Assembly (NCBI RefSeq): GCF_014274685.1
Contig: NZ_CP060393.1
Coordinates: forward strand, 1,361,501 to 1,425,500
Origin: Edaphobacter sp. 4G125
GTDB lineage: Bacteria; Acidobacteriota; Terriglobia; Terriglobales; Acidobacteriaceae
DNA: 64,000 bases
Direction: 5' to 3'
How positions within the stretch are numbered: the stretch's first letter is position 1; every line of letters begins with the position of its first letter. Below the pieces are notes generated by a model that had not been told where the DNA came from, made no database searches, and saw only the letters and a list, made by a program, of their open reading frames with translations. The position numbers were made by a program, and so were the translations under genes. Positions 16,151 to 25,524 of this stretch are shown piece after piece.

Positions 16151-17446
16151 TTACTTCAGTTCCATGACGACGATGCGGCCGTCGGATTGGAAGCTCCCAC
16201 CGGTCGCTGTCTTTGCGTCGAGCAGCGGATTGGTTGGAGTAACGTAGGCAGCACTGGAGAAGACTCCGGCGGCATCGAAACTCTGCAGCAGGTAATCGCG
16301 CTCCTTATCGATCTCGGGATCGATCTTGTGGGTCACGCCACCGTTGCGCTGATCTTTTTCAAAGCCGATATCGTGTGTGGCAGAGCCTACCCAGAGCGGC
16401 CGACCTGCGATTGTCTGGTCCGTTTGCCAGACACGGAGGTGATGACGTTCAGCAGCGACCAAAAGGGGATCAGCGCGAGCGAAGGACATATCTTGCGGAC
16501 GACCGAAAAGATAGAGGGTACTCATCGGCATCGCGGTGTAAGCTTCTTTGCTTAGGGTTTTCAGCAGGCCATTGAGGATGGCATCCTGGACGGACTTATC
16601 GACGGCAACCCAGCCTGCTGCCTTGAAGGCATCCTGGACCTGCTCTTTGGTTCCGACCATTGCGAAGTTCACCATGTCCCCGGGATTTCCTTCCCCTGAG
16701 GCAACATCGGAGACGCGACGCGGAACATCGTCGAAGGCAGCGGGCGTAATCACTGTATTGATGGGGGCAGTTGGAGTAGAGACCGCTTTGGGCTGGACCT
16801 TCGGTGCAGCAGCGAATTTGATCTTTACGGTGTAGTCTCCCGTGAAGGTGAGATCGCTGCTGGCGTTTACACGAAGATAGAGTTCGCCGGTTGTCGGCAT
16901 CGGAACCTGGCCAGAGGCTCCGATGGAGAAGGGAACAGAGGCTCCCATATCGCTGACTCGGCCGATCACTGCACCGACTTTTGCCTGGTTGAGAGGGAAC
17001 TGACGGATCAGGTCCTTCCACCCGCGGTCTACGCCATCCGGTGTGGTCTTGCGTCCATCGGCCAGGCTGATCTGTCCGGTCGTGGTGAAGGTGGCTACTT
17101 CGCCTGCGGCGACGACTGCTCCGGTGTCGAGCCACTCGGAGTCTTTGAGCTTGAACTCATAATTCTGTTTGTGAGCAGCCACAGCAGCGGCAGTTTTAAC
17201 CTGCTTGTCGCGCATACTCACAATGGCCTGTACTCGAGGTCCGATCGCCGGAGCGGCTGTTGCCGGTACAGGGGAAGGTGGTGTTGAAGTTGTAACCGGT
17301 GGCTGTGGCGGAATCGGGTTCTGTGATGTAGGAGTATTTTCCTGCGCTTGGACTGAGACGGTACAAATACCAGCTCCCAGCAGGAGTGCAAACATGAGCG
17401 AAGAGGGCGATCGCCGATAGTGGGGAAAGCGGTTGCAGGAATTCAT
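16151..17446 (-). CDS. Secreted protein with LecA-like and LssY C-terminal domains
   Basis: The ATG at 17446 gives a signal peptide with LMFALLLGAGICTVSVQAQ (431 residues). After a Pro/Thr linker, residues about 95-225 resemble PA-I (LecA) galactose-binding lectins: EWLDTGAVVAAGEVATF, RQFPLNQAKVGAVIGRV and GELYLRVNAS. The second half matches the LssY C-terminal domain: VRVWQ-type RHHLRVWQ, PLWVGSATHDIGFE, HKIDPEIDKERDYLLQ. LssY_C domains are usually attached to phosphatase or DedA proteins, so a secreted lectin-like fusion is uncommon. The function is unknown; envelope or extracellular glycan binding is an inference. It is convergent with the phosphatase gene. Confidence 0.72.
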   Translation of the reverse strand: MNSCNRFPHYRRSPSSLMFALLLGAGICTVSVQAQENTPTSQNPIPPQPPVTTSTPPSPVPATAAPAIGPRVQAIVSMRDKQVKTAAAVAAHKQNYEFKLKDSEWLDTGAVVAAGEVATFTTTGQISLADGRKTTPDGVDRGWKDLIRQFPLNQAKVGAVIGRVSDMGASVPFSIGASGQVPMPTTGELYLRVNASSDLTFTGDYTVKIKFAAAPKVQPKAVSTPTAPINTVITPAAFDDVPRRVSDVASGEGNPGDMVNFAMVGTKEQVQDAFKAAGWVAVDKSVQDAILNGLLKTLSKEAYTAMPMSTLYLFGRPQDMSFARADPLLVAAERHHLRVWQTDQTIAGRPLWVGSATHDIGFEKDQRNGGVTHKIDPEIDKERDYLLQSFDAAGVFSSAAYVTPTNPLLDAKTATGGSFQSDGRIVVMELK

Positions 17447-17530
17447 AGCGATTCTCAATCTATGATGCTGAACCCGGCCCAGGGGCTCTTGTCGCTCTAT
17501 TGTTTCACCAAAAGATCTCCAGAGATTCAA

Positions 17531-17562
17531 AGGGAAAGCCGCCGGGTGATCCGGCGGCTGGA
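17531..17562 (-). terminator. Terminator after ahcY
   Basis: AGCCGCCGG (17537-17545) pairs with CCGGCGGCT (17551-17559). Read leftward the stem is followed by TTTCCCTTT. It lies 20 bases beyond the ahcY stop. Confidence 0.75.
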
Positions 17563-17581
17563 TACTTTGGTTGAGCAGATT

Positions 17582-19018
17582 TTAGTAACGATACTGCTCG
17601 GACTTATAGGGACCATCCACAGAAACTCCGAGATAATCGGCCTGCTTCTTCGAGAGAGTGGTCAGCTTCACGCCGATTTTCTCAAGGTGAAGACGTGCGA
17701 CCTCTTCGTCGAGCTTCTTGGGAAGAATGTAGACCCCGGGCTTGTAGATGTCCTTGTTCTTCCAGAGATCGAGAGCGGCCAGCGTCTGGTTGGAGAAGCT
17801 GTTCGACATCACGAAGCTCGGATGGCCGGTGGCGCAGCCCAGGTTTACGAGACGGCCTTCGGCGAGGACGAAGATCGCGTTGCCACCGGGCAGGGTGTAT
17901 TTGTCGACCTGCGGCTTGATGTTGAGCCGGGTGACGCCCTTGGCTTCGTTGAGCGCATCCATCTGGATCTCGTTGTCGAAGTGTCCGATGTTGCAGACGA
18001 TCGCCTGATCCTTCATCTGTTGCATGTGCTCATATGTGATTACATCTACGTTACCGGTTGTAGTCACGTAAATGTCGCCTGTCCCGAGCGTCTCTTCGAT
18101 CGTCGTGACCTCGTAACCTTCCATCGCGGCCTGTAGCGCGTTGATGGGATCGATCTCGGTGACGATGACACGAGCGCCTAAGCCGCGTAGTGAACGGGCG
18201 GAGCCCTTACCTACGTCACCGTAGCCGCAGACCACAGCGACCTTCCCGGCGACCATCACGTCCGTGGCGCGCTTGATGCCGTCGACCAGCGATTCACGGC
18301 AGCCGTAGAGGTTATCGAACTTCGACTTGGTGACTGAGTCGTTGACGTTAATGGCAGGGACGAGCAGCTTGCCCTGCTCCATCATCTTGTAGAGACGATG
18401 AACGCCGGTCGTGGTTTCTTCAGCGACGCCCTTCCACTCCTTGGCGATCTTCTGGAAGTGAGTGGGGTCTTCGGCGTGAATCTTCTTCAGCAGGTTCTTG
18501 ATGACCTGCTCTTCCTGGTTGCCTGAGGGCGTATTGACCCAGCCGTCGCCCTTCTCGAGTTCGACGCCTTTATGGATCAGCAGGGTGACGTCGCCGCCAT
18601 CGTCGATAACGATCTGTGGGCCGAGGCCACCCTTGTGGCGAAGTGCCTGATCGGTGCACCACCAGTACTCTTCGAGCGTCTCACCCTTCCAGGCGAAGAC
18701 GGGCACGCCAGCGGCGGCGATGGCGGCGGCGGCGTGGTCCTGCGTAGAGAAGATGTTGCAGCTTGCCCAGCGAACGTCGGCTCCCAAGGCGACCATGGTC
18801 TCGATCAGCACGGCCGTCTGAATCGTCATGTGCAGCGATCCGGTAACGCGTACACCTGCCAGCGGCTTCGACGGAGCGTACTTGTTGCGGATAGACATCA
18901 GGCCGGGCATCTCCTGCTCGGCAATGTCGATCTCTTTACGTCCGAAGTCTGCGAGCGACAGATCGGCAACCTTGTACTCGGTCGCTACTGCAGTTTTATC
19001 GATCGTGGCTGACGCCAT
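17582..19018 (-). CDS. ahcY: Adenosylhomocysteinase (SAH hydrolase)
   Basis: AhcY splits S-adenosylhomocysteine to adenosine and homocysteine, relieving product inhibition of methyltransferases. The 478-residue protein has [40 protein letters not shown] at the N-terminus. [14 protein letters not shown] and [13 protein letters not shown] form the NAD site, with [18 protein letters not shown] and [13 protein letters not shown] further on. The last residues, KSEQYRY, include the conserved Lys and Tyr that close over NAD of the neighbouring subunit. Length is at the long end of the bacterial range. The ATG has AGAGGTG upstream. I looked for a SAH riboswitch upstream and did not see one. Confidence 0.95.
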   Translation of the reverse strand: MASATIDKTAVATEYKVADLSLADFGRKEIDIAEQEMPGLMSIRNKYAPSKPLAGVRVTGSLHMTIQTAVLIETMVALGADVRWASCNIFSTQDHAAAAIAAAGVPVFAWKGETLEEYWWCTDQALRHKGGLGPQIVIDDGGDVTLLIHKGVELEKGDGWVNTPSGNQEEQVIKNLLKKIHAEDPTHFQKIAKEWKGVAEETTTGVHRLYKMMEQGKLLVPAINVNDSVTKSKFDNLYGCRESLVDGIKRATDVMVAGKVAVVCGYGDVGKGSARSLRGLGARVIVTEIDPINALQAAMEGYEVTTIEETLGTGDIYVTTTGNVDVITYEHMQQMKDQAIVCNIGHFDNEIQMDALNEAKGVTRLNIKPQVDKYTLPGGNAIFVLAEGRLVNLGCATGHPSFVMSNSFSNQTLAALDLWKNKDIYKPGVYILPKKLDEEVARLHLEKIGVKLTTLSKKQADYLGVSVDGPYKSEQYRY

Positions 19019-19154
19019 GGAAACACCTCTTTTGGGGATAGATTACTACTGAAAATATGACGACGTTCTTCTCTTCAAGGATACCATTCATAGTTCTGGT
19101 TCAAGGTCAGGAAAGAGAGTTGGGTGCTTCCTGAAAAGAAAGGGCGCGGCGGCT

Positions 19155-20483
19155 TCAGGATTGAGTTTGCTGTTGTTTGAGTCCGCGAGTTGCAATGCTT
19201 ACTAGAGCCGCGATCAGAGCAAGAACACTCACTGCATAAAGCCCATTGGAGAAGCTGTGTGTTGCTTCTCGAAGTCGTCCAGTAATGTAAGGTCCCAGAA
19301 AGCCCCCAAAACCTCCAAGGGTGGTGATCAGAGCGACTCCCGCAGCGGCTGCTGTTCCGGCGACGGTGCGCGTCATCAAAGCCCAGAAGGGCCCCATAGT
19401 GCTCCATAGACCCATCGCCGCCAGACAAAATGCGCATAAAGCGATGGAGACGCTACCTGCCATTGCGGCCCAGGCAAAGCCAGCTGCGGCTAACGCCATG
19501 CATCCAGCCAAGTGCCCACTTCGTTCGTTGGAGCGATCTGAACTCCAGCCGATGAAGACGGTGAAGGCCGCCGCAAGAAGATATGGCAATGTGGAATAGC
19601 GTGCAATCATGCTCGCGTCATGTCCGGCATTGCTCGAAAGACTATCGAGCATGAGCGGCATCCAGAGATTAACGATGTAGACGCCAATCTGGATCGAGAC
19701 ATAGACAAAGGCAAGCATCCATACCGCAGGAAGCCGAAAAGCATCGGTAAAGGCGTGATGTTTCGTTGCACCATAACGAGCGCGATCCAGCTCAAGCTCG
19801 TTGGTCAGCCAATGTCGTTCTTCCGCAGTCAGCCAATCGGCCTGTTCCGGACCATCCTTGAGGATAAAGAGCACGGAGACGCCTAGCAGTATGGTGGGAA
19901 TCCCCTCAGCAATAAAGAGCCACTGCCATCCATGCAAACCCCAGAGTCCATCCAGCTTTAGCAGAGCGCTGGAGAGTGGACCACCGACGACTCCGGCCAG
20001 CGAAGTTGCCGTCATAAACCAAGCTACGGCACGTGCACGCTCGTGGGAAGGAAACCAGTATGTGAGATAGAGCAACATGCCAGGGACAAATCCCGCCTCG
20101 CCGACGCCGAGGAGAAATCGGAGCGCGTAGAACGAGCCGGCTGAATGGATGAATGACATGCAGGAGGCAATCAGACCCCAGGTAATCATGATGCGTGCAA
20201 TCCAGAGGCGTGTGCCGACGCGCTGTAGCACCAGATTGCTCGGCATGTCGAAGAGGGCATAGCCGAGGAAGAAGATTCCGGCGCCGGTTCCATAAACGGT
20301 GTCACTGAAGCCGAGCTGCCGCTTCATATCCATGGCGGCGAAGCCTACATTGACGCGATCGACGTAGGCCACGATGTAAAGCAGAAACAGGTAGGGAATG
20401 AGCCGCCACGTGATCTTGCGGTAGAGAGCGCGCGCATGAGTGGAGTCAATATCGGGTGTATTGGTTATTTCGCTCGGCGTCAC
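19155..20483 (-). CDS. MFS transporter, anion:cation symporter-like
   Basis: The 442-residue protein has twelve hydrophobic segments. It carries the signature of the ACS family (phthalate, tartrate and hexuronate permeases): YIVAYVDRVNVGFA in helix 1 and GAGIFFLGYALFDMPSNLVLQRVGTRLWIARIM. FLLGVGEAGFVPGMLLYLTYWFP follows, then WLTAEERHWL in the central loop. It probably imports an organic acid with protons. Its substrate cannot be assigned. The apparent start is a GTG at 20483 with a GGGAG too close to be ideal. It lies 18 bases after ada and may be read through from it. Confidence 0.85.
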   Translation of the reverse strand: MTPSEITNTPDIDSTHARALYRKITWRLIPYLFLLYIVAYVDRVNVGFAAMDMKRQLGFSDTVYGTGAGIFFLGYALFDMPSNLVLQRVGTRLWIARIMITWGLIASCMSFIHSAGSFYALRFLLGVGEAGFVPGMLLYLTYWFPSHERARAVAWFMTATSLAGVVGGPLSSALLKLDGLWGLHGWQWLFIAEGIPTILLGVSVLFILKDGPEQADWLTAEERHWLTNELELDRARYGATKHHAFTDAFRLPAVWMLAFVYVSIQIGVYIVNLWMPLMLDSLSSNAGHDASMIARYSTLPYLLAAAFTVFIGWSSDRSNERSGHLAGCMALAAAGFAWAAMAGSVSIALCAFCLAAMGLWSTMGPFWALMTRTVAGTAAAAGVALITTLGGFGGFLGPYITGRLREATHSFSNGLYAVSVLALIAALVSIATRGLKQQQTQS

Positions 20484-20501
20484 GCTCCCTACTGTACCGG
20501 A

Positions 20502-21602
20502 TCAGGAGGAGAGTGCGAACTTCTTCTCTACCTCCAGTAGCTTGCGTTTGCGTTCAGTTCCCCATCGATATCCCGTCAGTGAGCCATTCTTTCCGACGAT
20601 ACGGTGGCAAGGAACGACGACCGCGACCGGATTCGCGGCGCACGCTCCGGCGACGGCTCGGGTTGCCGTCGGCGAACCAAGTTCGGCTGCAAGCTGGGAG
20701 TAACTACGCGTCTCACCGCGGGGAATGGCTTGTAGCGCATTCCATACACGCTGTTGAAATGCCGTCGCACGCACGTCGAGCGGGAAGGTGGCTGCGGTGG
20801 GATGTTCGCCTATCTGGTTGATGATGTACTCGACCGCTTCAGCAAGCCAGCCTGACTTCGGCGTCTCGACTATTAGAACGGCATTCTGAAAACGCTGCCG
20901 AAGGATTTCAATGACTTCACCATCGTCTTCTCCGAAGGCGATGGTGCAGATCCCCTTGTCGGTTGCGGCTACGAGCATTCTGCCGAGAGGGCTGTCAGTC
21001 GTTGTATAGCGGACCCTGATTCCCTGGGCGCCGTTCCTCATCTCGCGCGGAGTCATCCCCAACTTGGCTGCACTGTTTTCATAGAGCCTGCTGCTGGATC
21101 CAAAGCCAGCAGCGTAGATTGCATCGGTTACTCGCATGGTGGACTCCCTGATGGATTGATTGAAAGTTTTGAGGCGCTGCTGTCTCGCATACTGCACGGG
21201 GGTGACCCCGAAGATGCGCAAGAAGGCGCGATGTAGAACCAATCGGTTGGTTCCTGCGGCCCTGGCTAAACCGCTGGTGGTGATCCGTTCGCCGACATGC
21301 TTTTCGAGGTAGCGTGCGGCGCGAGCAACGGCCCTGGCCTGCGGATCGGGAGCCGGTATCGTTCGTTCCGGATGACACCGTCGGCAAGGGCGAAATCCAA
21401 CTTCAATTGCCTCGTCGAGAGTCACAAAGAACTGAACGTTAGCCTGCGTCGGTCTTCGGCTGGGACAGGTTGGGCGACAGACGATCCGGGTGGAGCGGAC
21501 AGCATAGAAGAACTTCCCATCGGCACCAGGATCTCGCTCTAATACCTGCTGCCAGCGCTTGGCGGAGAGTATGTCGGTGATGTTGCCTGTGGTCATGCTC
21601 AT
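20502..21602 (-). CDS. ada: Ada-type methylated-DNA--cysteine methyltransferase/regulator
   Basis: The 366-residue protein has all three Ada parts. The N-terminal zinc domain (about 10-85) has four cysteines in VCRPTCPS and FRPCRRCHPE that accept methyl groups from phosphotriesters. An AraC-type helix-turn-helix follows (about 90-190, ITTSGLARAAGTNRLVLHRAF), and then an O6-methylguanine methyltransferase domain with the active site VVPCHRIVG and the Asn hinge. It repairs alkylated DNA and, once methylated, would activate its own transcription. An Ada box was not identified. No alkB or alkA is adjacent. ATGs at 21602 or 21596 are both possible. Confidence 0.93.
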   Translation of the reverse strand: MSMTTGNITDILSAKRWQQVLERDPGADGKFFYAVRSTRIVCRPTCPSRRPTQANVQFFVTLDEAIEVGFRPCRRCHPERTIPAPDPQARAVARAARYLEKHVGERITTSGLARAAGTNRLVLHRAFLRIFGVTPVQYARQQRLKTFNQSIRESTMRVTDAIYAAGFGSSSRLYENSAAKLGMTPREMRNGAQGIRVRYTTTDSPLGRMLVAATDKGICTIAFGEDDGEVIEILRQRFQNAVLIVETPKSGWLAEAVEYIINQIGEHPTAATFPLDVRATAFQQRVWNALQAIPRGETRSYSQLAAELGSPTATRAVAGACAANPVAVVVPCHRIVGKNGSLTGYRWGTERKRKLLEVEKKFALSS

Positions 21603-21660
21603 ATCTAGTATCTTCCCGCGAATGGCGAGTCGCTACACTCCGAATTGTTCGTTCAATGTA

Positions 21661-21692
21661 GGAAGGGCGAGCCCGGAAGGACTCGCCCTTTT
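21661..21692 (-). terminator. Hairpin downstream of metK
   Basis: AAGGGCGAG and CTCGCCCTT form a 9-bp stem about 20 bases beyond the metK stop. The T-rich tail is better on the plus strand (CCCTTTTACTT) than leftward (CCTTCCTAC), so termination of metK is moderately supported. Confidence 0.6.
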
Positions 21693-21713
21693 ACTTACTT
21701 TACTATGTGCGAT

Positions 21714-22883
21714 TTACTTCGCGACAGCGAGTGCTCCTGCCTGTTCCTTGAGAGCAGCGGCCTTGTCGGTAGCCTCCCAGGTGAAGGCGTCGCCAGTGCG
21801 GCCAAAGTGACCATAGGCCGCTGTCTGCTTGAAGATAGGACGGCGCAGCTGAAGGCTCTCGATGATGCCCTTGGGGGTCAGCGAGAAGTTCTTGCGAACC
21901 AGTTCGACGAGCTTGACCTCATCGACCTTGCCGGTGCCGAAAGTGTCGACCAGCACGCTGACGGGCTCGGCGACGCCGATGGCATAGGCGAGCTGTACTT
22001 CGCAGCGGTCAGCAAGACCGGCAGCGACGATGTTCTTGGCAACGTAACGCGCCATGTAAGCAGCCGAGCGATCGACCTTGGTGGAATCCTTGCCGCTGAA
22101 GGCTCCGCCGCCGTGACGGCCCATGCCACCGTAGGTGTCGACGATGATCTTGCGTCCAGTCAGGCCAGTGTCGCCCATCGGTCCACCGACGACGAAGCGA
22201 CCGGTCGGGTTGATGTGGTACTTGGTGTTCTCGTCGAGCAAGTTGGCAGGAATGACGGCCTGGATGACGTTCTTAAGAATGTCGGCGCGAAGCTCGTCGT
22301 TGCCGACGGTCTCTGCATGCTGTGTCGAGATAACTACGGCATCAACGCGTACCGGCTTGTGGTTGGAATCGTATTCCACCGTGACCTGGCTCTTGCCATC
22401 GGGACGAAGGTATGACATCAGTCCGTTTTTGCGGACCTCGCTGAGCTTGAGTGCGAGACGGTGCGCGAGAGAGATGGGAGTCGGCATCAGCTCGGGGGTC
22501 TCGTTGGTCGCATAGCCGAACATCATGCCCTGGTCGCCGGCGCCGCCGGTGTCCACGCCCATCGCGATATCGCCAGATTGCTTGTTGATGGTCGAGATCA
22601 CTGCGCAGGTGTTTGAATCGAATCCATAGAGAGCGTTGTCGTAGCCGATCGACGCGACGGTTCCGCGAACGAGGGCCTGAAAATCGACGTAGGCCTTGGT
22701 GGTGATCTCACCGGCGATGACGACGAGGCCAGTGCAGGTCAGGGTTTCACAGGCCACGCGGCTGTAGGGGTCCTGCGCCAGGCAGGCGTCGAGAATGGCA
22801 TCAGAAATCTGATCGGCGATCTTATCGGGATGGCCTTCGGTAACGGACTCGCTGGTAAACAGAAAACGCTCGTGTGTAGACAA
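21714..22883 (-). CDS. metK: S-adenosylmethionine synthase
   Basis: MetK makes SAM from ATP and methionine. The 389-residue product shows [23 protein letters not shown], the ATP motif [41 protein letters not shown], and the phosphate loop [22 protein letters not shown], all intact. The start is a TTG at 22883 seven bases after GAAGGAG. Together with ahcY on the same strand it covers both ends of the methyl cycle, with ada and an MFS gene between them. I looked for the SAM riboswitch in the 200 bases upstream and saw no recognisable aptamer. Confidence 0.95.
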   Translation of the reverse strand: MSTHERFLFTSESVTEGHPDKIADQISDAILDACLAQDPYSRVACETLTCTGLVVIAGEITTKAYVDFQALVRGTVASIGYDNALYGFDSNTCAVISTINKQSGDIAMGVDTGGAGDQGMMFGYATNETPELMPTPISLAHRLALKLSEVRKNGLMSYLRPDGKSQVTVEYDSNHKPVRVDAVVISTQHAETVGNDELRADILKNVIQAVIPANLLDENTKYHINPTGRFVVGGPMGDTGLTGRKIIVDTYGGMGRHGGGAFSGKDSTKVDRSAAYMARYVAKNIVAAGLADRCEVQLAYAIGVAEPVSVLVDTFGTGKVDEVKLVELVRKNFSLTPKGIIESLQLRRPIFKQTAAYGHFGRTGDAFTWEATDKAAALKEQAGALAVAK

Positions 22884-23231
22884 TACAAACTCCTTCGGGG
22901 CGGGCTGCAGAGGACGTATTCCCCATGCTTTGATAGAACCCTCTTATTTTACCTTTGGCGAAAGCGGCCTATCAAAGGTGTACAGTGACCCGTCGCGTTT
23001 GGGTTCTCAATGGCAAGATTCCGCATTGAATGGATGTGGTGAAAGAGAAAGAAAAGGTGTCACCGAAGCAGACGCCGAAGAGATAAGAAACCAATAACTT
23101 AGAAGATGAATTTTGCTCCAAGTTGAAGGGTTTGCTTATCGCGATACTCTGTGATGTTAGAGGAGATCTGCGGCGCGCTAGTCGGTCTGCATTGACATCA
23201 GTTTCGGCAACGCAGCGCTTTGTTCAGAATT
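22884..23231. other. Intergenic region, nothing recognised
   Basis: This 348-base gap between metK and the RodZ-like gene holds the metK promoter region. I saw no further gene, RNA or repeat. Confidence 0.5.
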
Positions 23232-23654
23232 TTACGAAAGAAACAGTCGACCGTGAAGAACATACTTCCAGACGCCCCACCCAAGAACAACGAGAGCGCC
23301 AATCATAACAACAATGCCGATCCAGCGAGGATCGATGCGGGATCCGATGAGGCCGCCACGATTTTTGCGAATATTTTCGGCAAATTCGGCCCACTCTTCT
23401 TCTGTCTCCACTGTACCGCTCGACCTTAAGTCGGCCTCGAACCGTTTCAGCCAGTCACCTTCTTCAAGACCTGCAGCACGGAGATAGCTTCGTACGATCC
23501 CCTTGCGAAAGACCCCTCCAGGGAGCTCGTTGTATCTTCCAGACTCGAGCGCTTCGAGATGACGCACGGAGACCTTTGTGATCTCGCAGATGGTTTCCAA
23601 CGTAACCTGCCTGCGTTCGCGCTCTCTTCGTAACTCTTCGCCGAATCGTTCCAT
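23232..23654 (-). CDS. Short RodZ-like helix-turn-helix membrane protein
   Basis: Residues 1-70 are an Xre/RodZ-type helix-turn-helix (FGEELRRERERRQVTLETICEITKVSVRHLEALESG) with RKGIVRSYLRAAGL, the phrase seen in RodZ N-terminal domains. An acidic linker leads to one membrane helix (about 112-132, WIGIVVMIGALVVLGWGVW). The periplasmic RodZ domain is missing and the protein ends at 140 residues, eight after the helix. RodZ links MreB to the membrane in rod-shaped cells; a short form could still bind MreB. The gene stands alone and its role is inferred. Confidence 0.75.
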   Translation of the reverse strand: MERFGEELRRERERRQVTLETICEITKVSVRHLEALESGRYNELPGGVFRKGIVRSYLRAAGLEEGDWLKRFEADLRSSGTVETEEEWAEFAENIRKNRGGLIGSRIDPRWIGIVVMIGALVVLGWGVWKYVLHGRLFLS

Positions 23655-23978
23655 TTCCTTGGGCCCGTTTTTAACGTTTCAGACTGCCGTGGTTCAACCT
23701 CATGGATAGGTGGTTTTGGGGCAGGATAGTCTTCTTTCCGAATCAAGTCAAAGGTTGAATACCCCTTAGTCCCTTGGAATCAAAGTGGTTAGCTCATATA
23801 AGTATGAAATGGTCCTCGATTCAGAAACAGAAGTTTTGACGGCCCTTTGGTAGCCCTTCTATGATTAAGGTGCCCCAGAACTGACTTTCCTGGTCGTCTT
23901 CAGGCCGGATAGTTCCTTGTCTGTCCTTTATCTTCAACGGCGGTTCCCCGGAAGACGCGGAGGTCGAAAAGAGAACGC
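23655..23978. other. Intergenic region upstream of divergent genes
   Basis: This 324-base gap separates the RodZ-like gene from the rightward envelope cluster. It must hold promoters for both directions. I saw no gene or clear motif. Confidence 0.4.
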
Positions 23979-25484
23979 GTGCGCATCCCTTTCCCCGTTC
24001 ACATCCCTTTATCGCGCGTAACTGCTTTTGCTGCAATGCTTTTGATGGTCCAGCTTCATCAAGGGACTTCTCCTGAATTTGCCATCTACAGTTTTCTCTT
24101 CATTGTTGTAGCGGGGGTTACATTCAATGTCGCCGGAGGGTTCTCTCGTACTTCGGGCGCGTATGTTTTCTGCTACGCAGTTCTGGCTGTGATTTTGGGA
24201 CTTTGCTGGAAGGCGGTCTTGGGAGAACCCGCGGATAGCAATCTTAAAAATCCAGCTCTCACTATGCAAGCGTATGTGGGGTCCATTGTGGCGATGCTAA
24301 TTGCAGTCATCATTAGCAAGAGGCTGACCCCGCGACGTCCTTTGTTAGGGGAGTTATTAAAAGGGACAACGATTCAAAATGCGACGGTAGGGTGCCTGGT
24401 GACGGGAATAGCGGTCACGTTCCTCTTGTACGTGATACCGACCAAAGAGGGGAGTATTCTCAGCGCATTAGCCCAGGTGAATCGTTTTCTTCCTATTGCC
24501 CTCATTCTGGGGGTCATGCATACGGTCCGATCGAGTGGCGGACGGAAAAGCATGAATACTGCCGCCCTGATTGCGGGCGGAGTATCCCTTGCTTCGGGAT
24601 TGGTTTCCTTTTCCAAAGAAGGCATTTTTACGCCTTTCGCTTGCTGGTTTATCGCCGCAGCTTCGCAAGGGTACCGCCCGTCGAAGGCGCGGATTGCAGG
24701 ATTGATTTTTATGTTTTACCTGATGGTGCACTATCTAGTGCCCTACTCGCAGTATGGAAGGAATTTTAGAGAAGATGCCACGTTGTCTGAGAAGGCTGCT
24801 CTAGCAGTGGGCTTTCTGGGGGACCTGGGGCGAATTCGCACCGACTACGAACAGTTGAATCAGGAATACGAAAACACTCCGATCCAGGCATATTTCAATG
24901 CTCCGCAAGGCTTTATGGATCGTTTGCAGATGATTTCCATGGACGATGGCTTGATTTACGTTACGGAACAGCGCGGACCTCTTGGACCCTACCCTCTTCT
25001 AATGGGATTTGCGAACCTTGTTCCGCGCTTTCTATGGCCCAATAAGCCGTCAATCAACTTCGGAAACTTCTATGCGCACGAGATGGGAATGCTCTCGCCC
25101 GACGATGTTACGACCGGAATCTCCTTTTCCCCAACCGGAGAGGCATACCACGTAGCCAAATGGTTAGGGGTCTTTTTCTGGGCCCCCCTGCTTTGGATAT
25201 TGCTCTTTGTTATTTTTGATACTTTATGCGGAGATACGAGGAGTTCTCCCTGGGGTCTTGTAGTGTGCGCATATTTCGCCCACCTTGCACCAGAAGGGGC
25301 ATTAGGTCAGGTTATTTATTCGTATGTATATGTGACGGTGGGCATCATCTTTGCTGCACTTTCCGCAGCGTATTTCATGCCCATCCTGGGAACCTTGATT
25401 AAGGGGCCGGAGAAGGCACGCATGCATCGTGTGGCGGCTGTTCGCAGCATTCCCCGACGTCCCGACCCATTGCCGCCTCAATAA
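23979..25484 (+). CDS. Polytopic membrane protein, O-antigen polymerase-like
   Basis: The 501-residue protein has about eleven hydrophobic segments and a large polar loop (about 265-345) containing RIRTDYEQLNQEYENTP, then PRFLWPNKPSINFGNFYAHEMG. GISFSPTGEAYHVAKWLGVFF precedes the last helices. This layout, with a long loop and a P-F-W-P-x-K-P motif, resembles Wzy-type oligosaccharide repeat polymerases. That is a family-style resemblance, not a firm assignment. The start is GTG at 23979; a later ATG (24036) lies within the first helix. Neighbouring FtsX-type and GT39 genes support an envelope polysaccharide context. Confidence 0.6.
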   Translation: MRIPFPVHIPLSRVTAFAAMLLMVQLHQGTSPEFAIYSFLFIVVAGVTFNVAGGFSRTSGAYVFCYAVLAVILGLCWKAVLGEPADSNLKNPALTMQAYVGSIVAMLIAVIISKRLTPRRPLLGELLKGTTIQNATVGCLVTGIAVTFLLYVIPTKEGSILSALAQVNRFLPIALILGVMHTVRSSGGRKSMNTAALIAGGVSLASGLVSFSKEGIFTPFACWFIAAASQGYRPSKARIAGLIFMFYLMVHYLVPYSQYGRNFREDATLSEKAALAVGFLGDLGRIRTDYEQLNQEYENTPIQAYFNAPQGFMDRLQMISMDDGLIYVTEQRGPLGPYPLLMGFANLVPRFLWPNKPSINFGNFYAHEMGMLSPDDVTTGISFSPTGEAYHVAKWLGVFFWAPLLWILLFVIFDTLCGDTRSSPWGLVVCAYFAHLAPEGALGQVIYSYVYVTVGIIFAALSAAYFMPILGTLIKGPEKARMHRVAAVRSIPRRPDPLPPQ

Positions 25485-25524
25485 ACCAGGATTCCGGGTT
25501 CAACTGCCATACACTAATACATGC

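Noticed and set aside
19019..19154. Possible SAH riboswitch upstream of ahcY
   Set aside because: The gap is short and lacks a recognisable aptamer.
22884..23100. Possible SAM riboswitch upstream of metK
   Set aside because: None of the conserved aptamer segments I know were visible.
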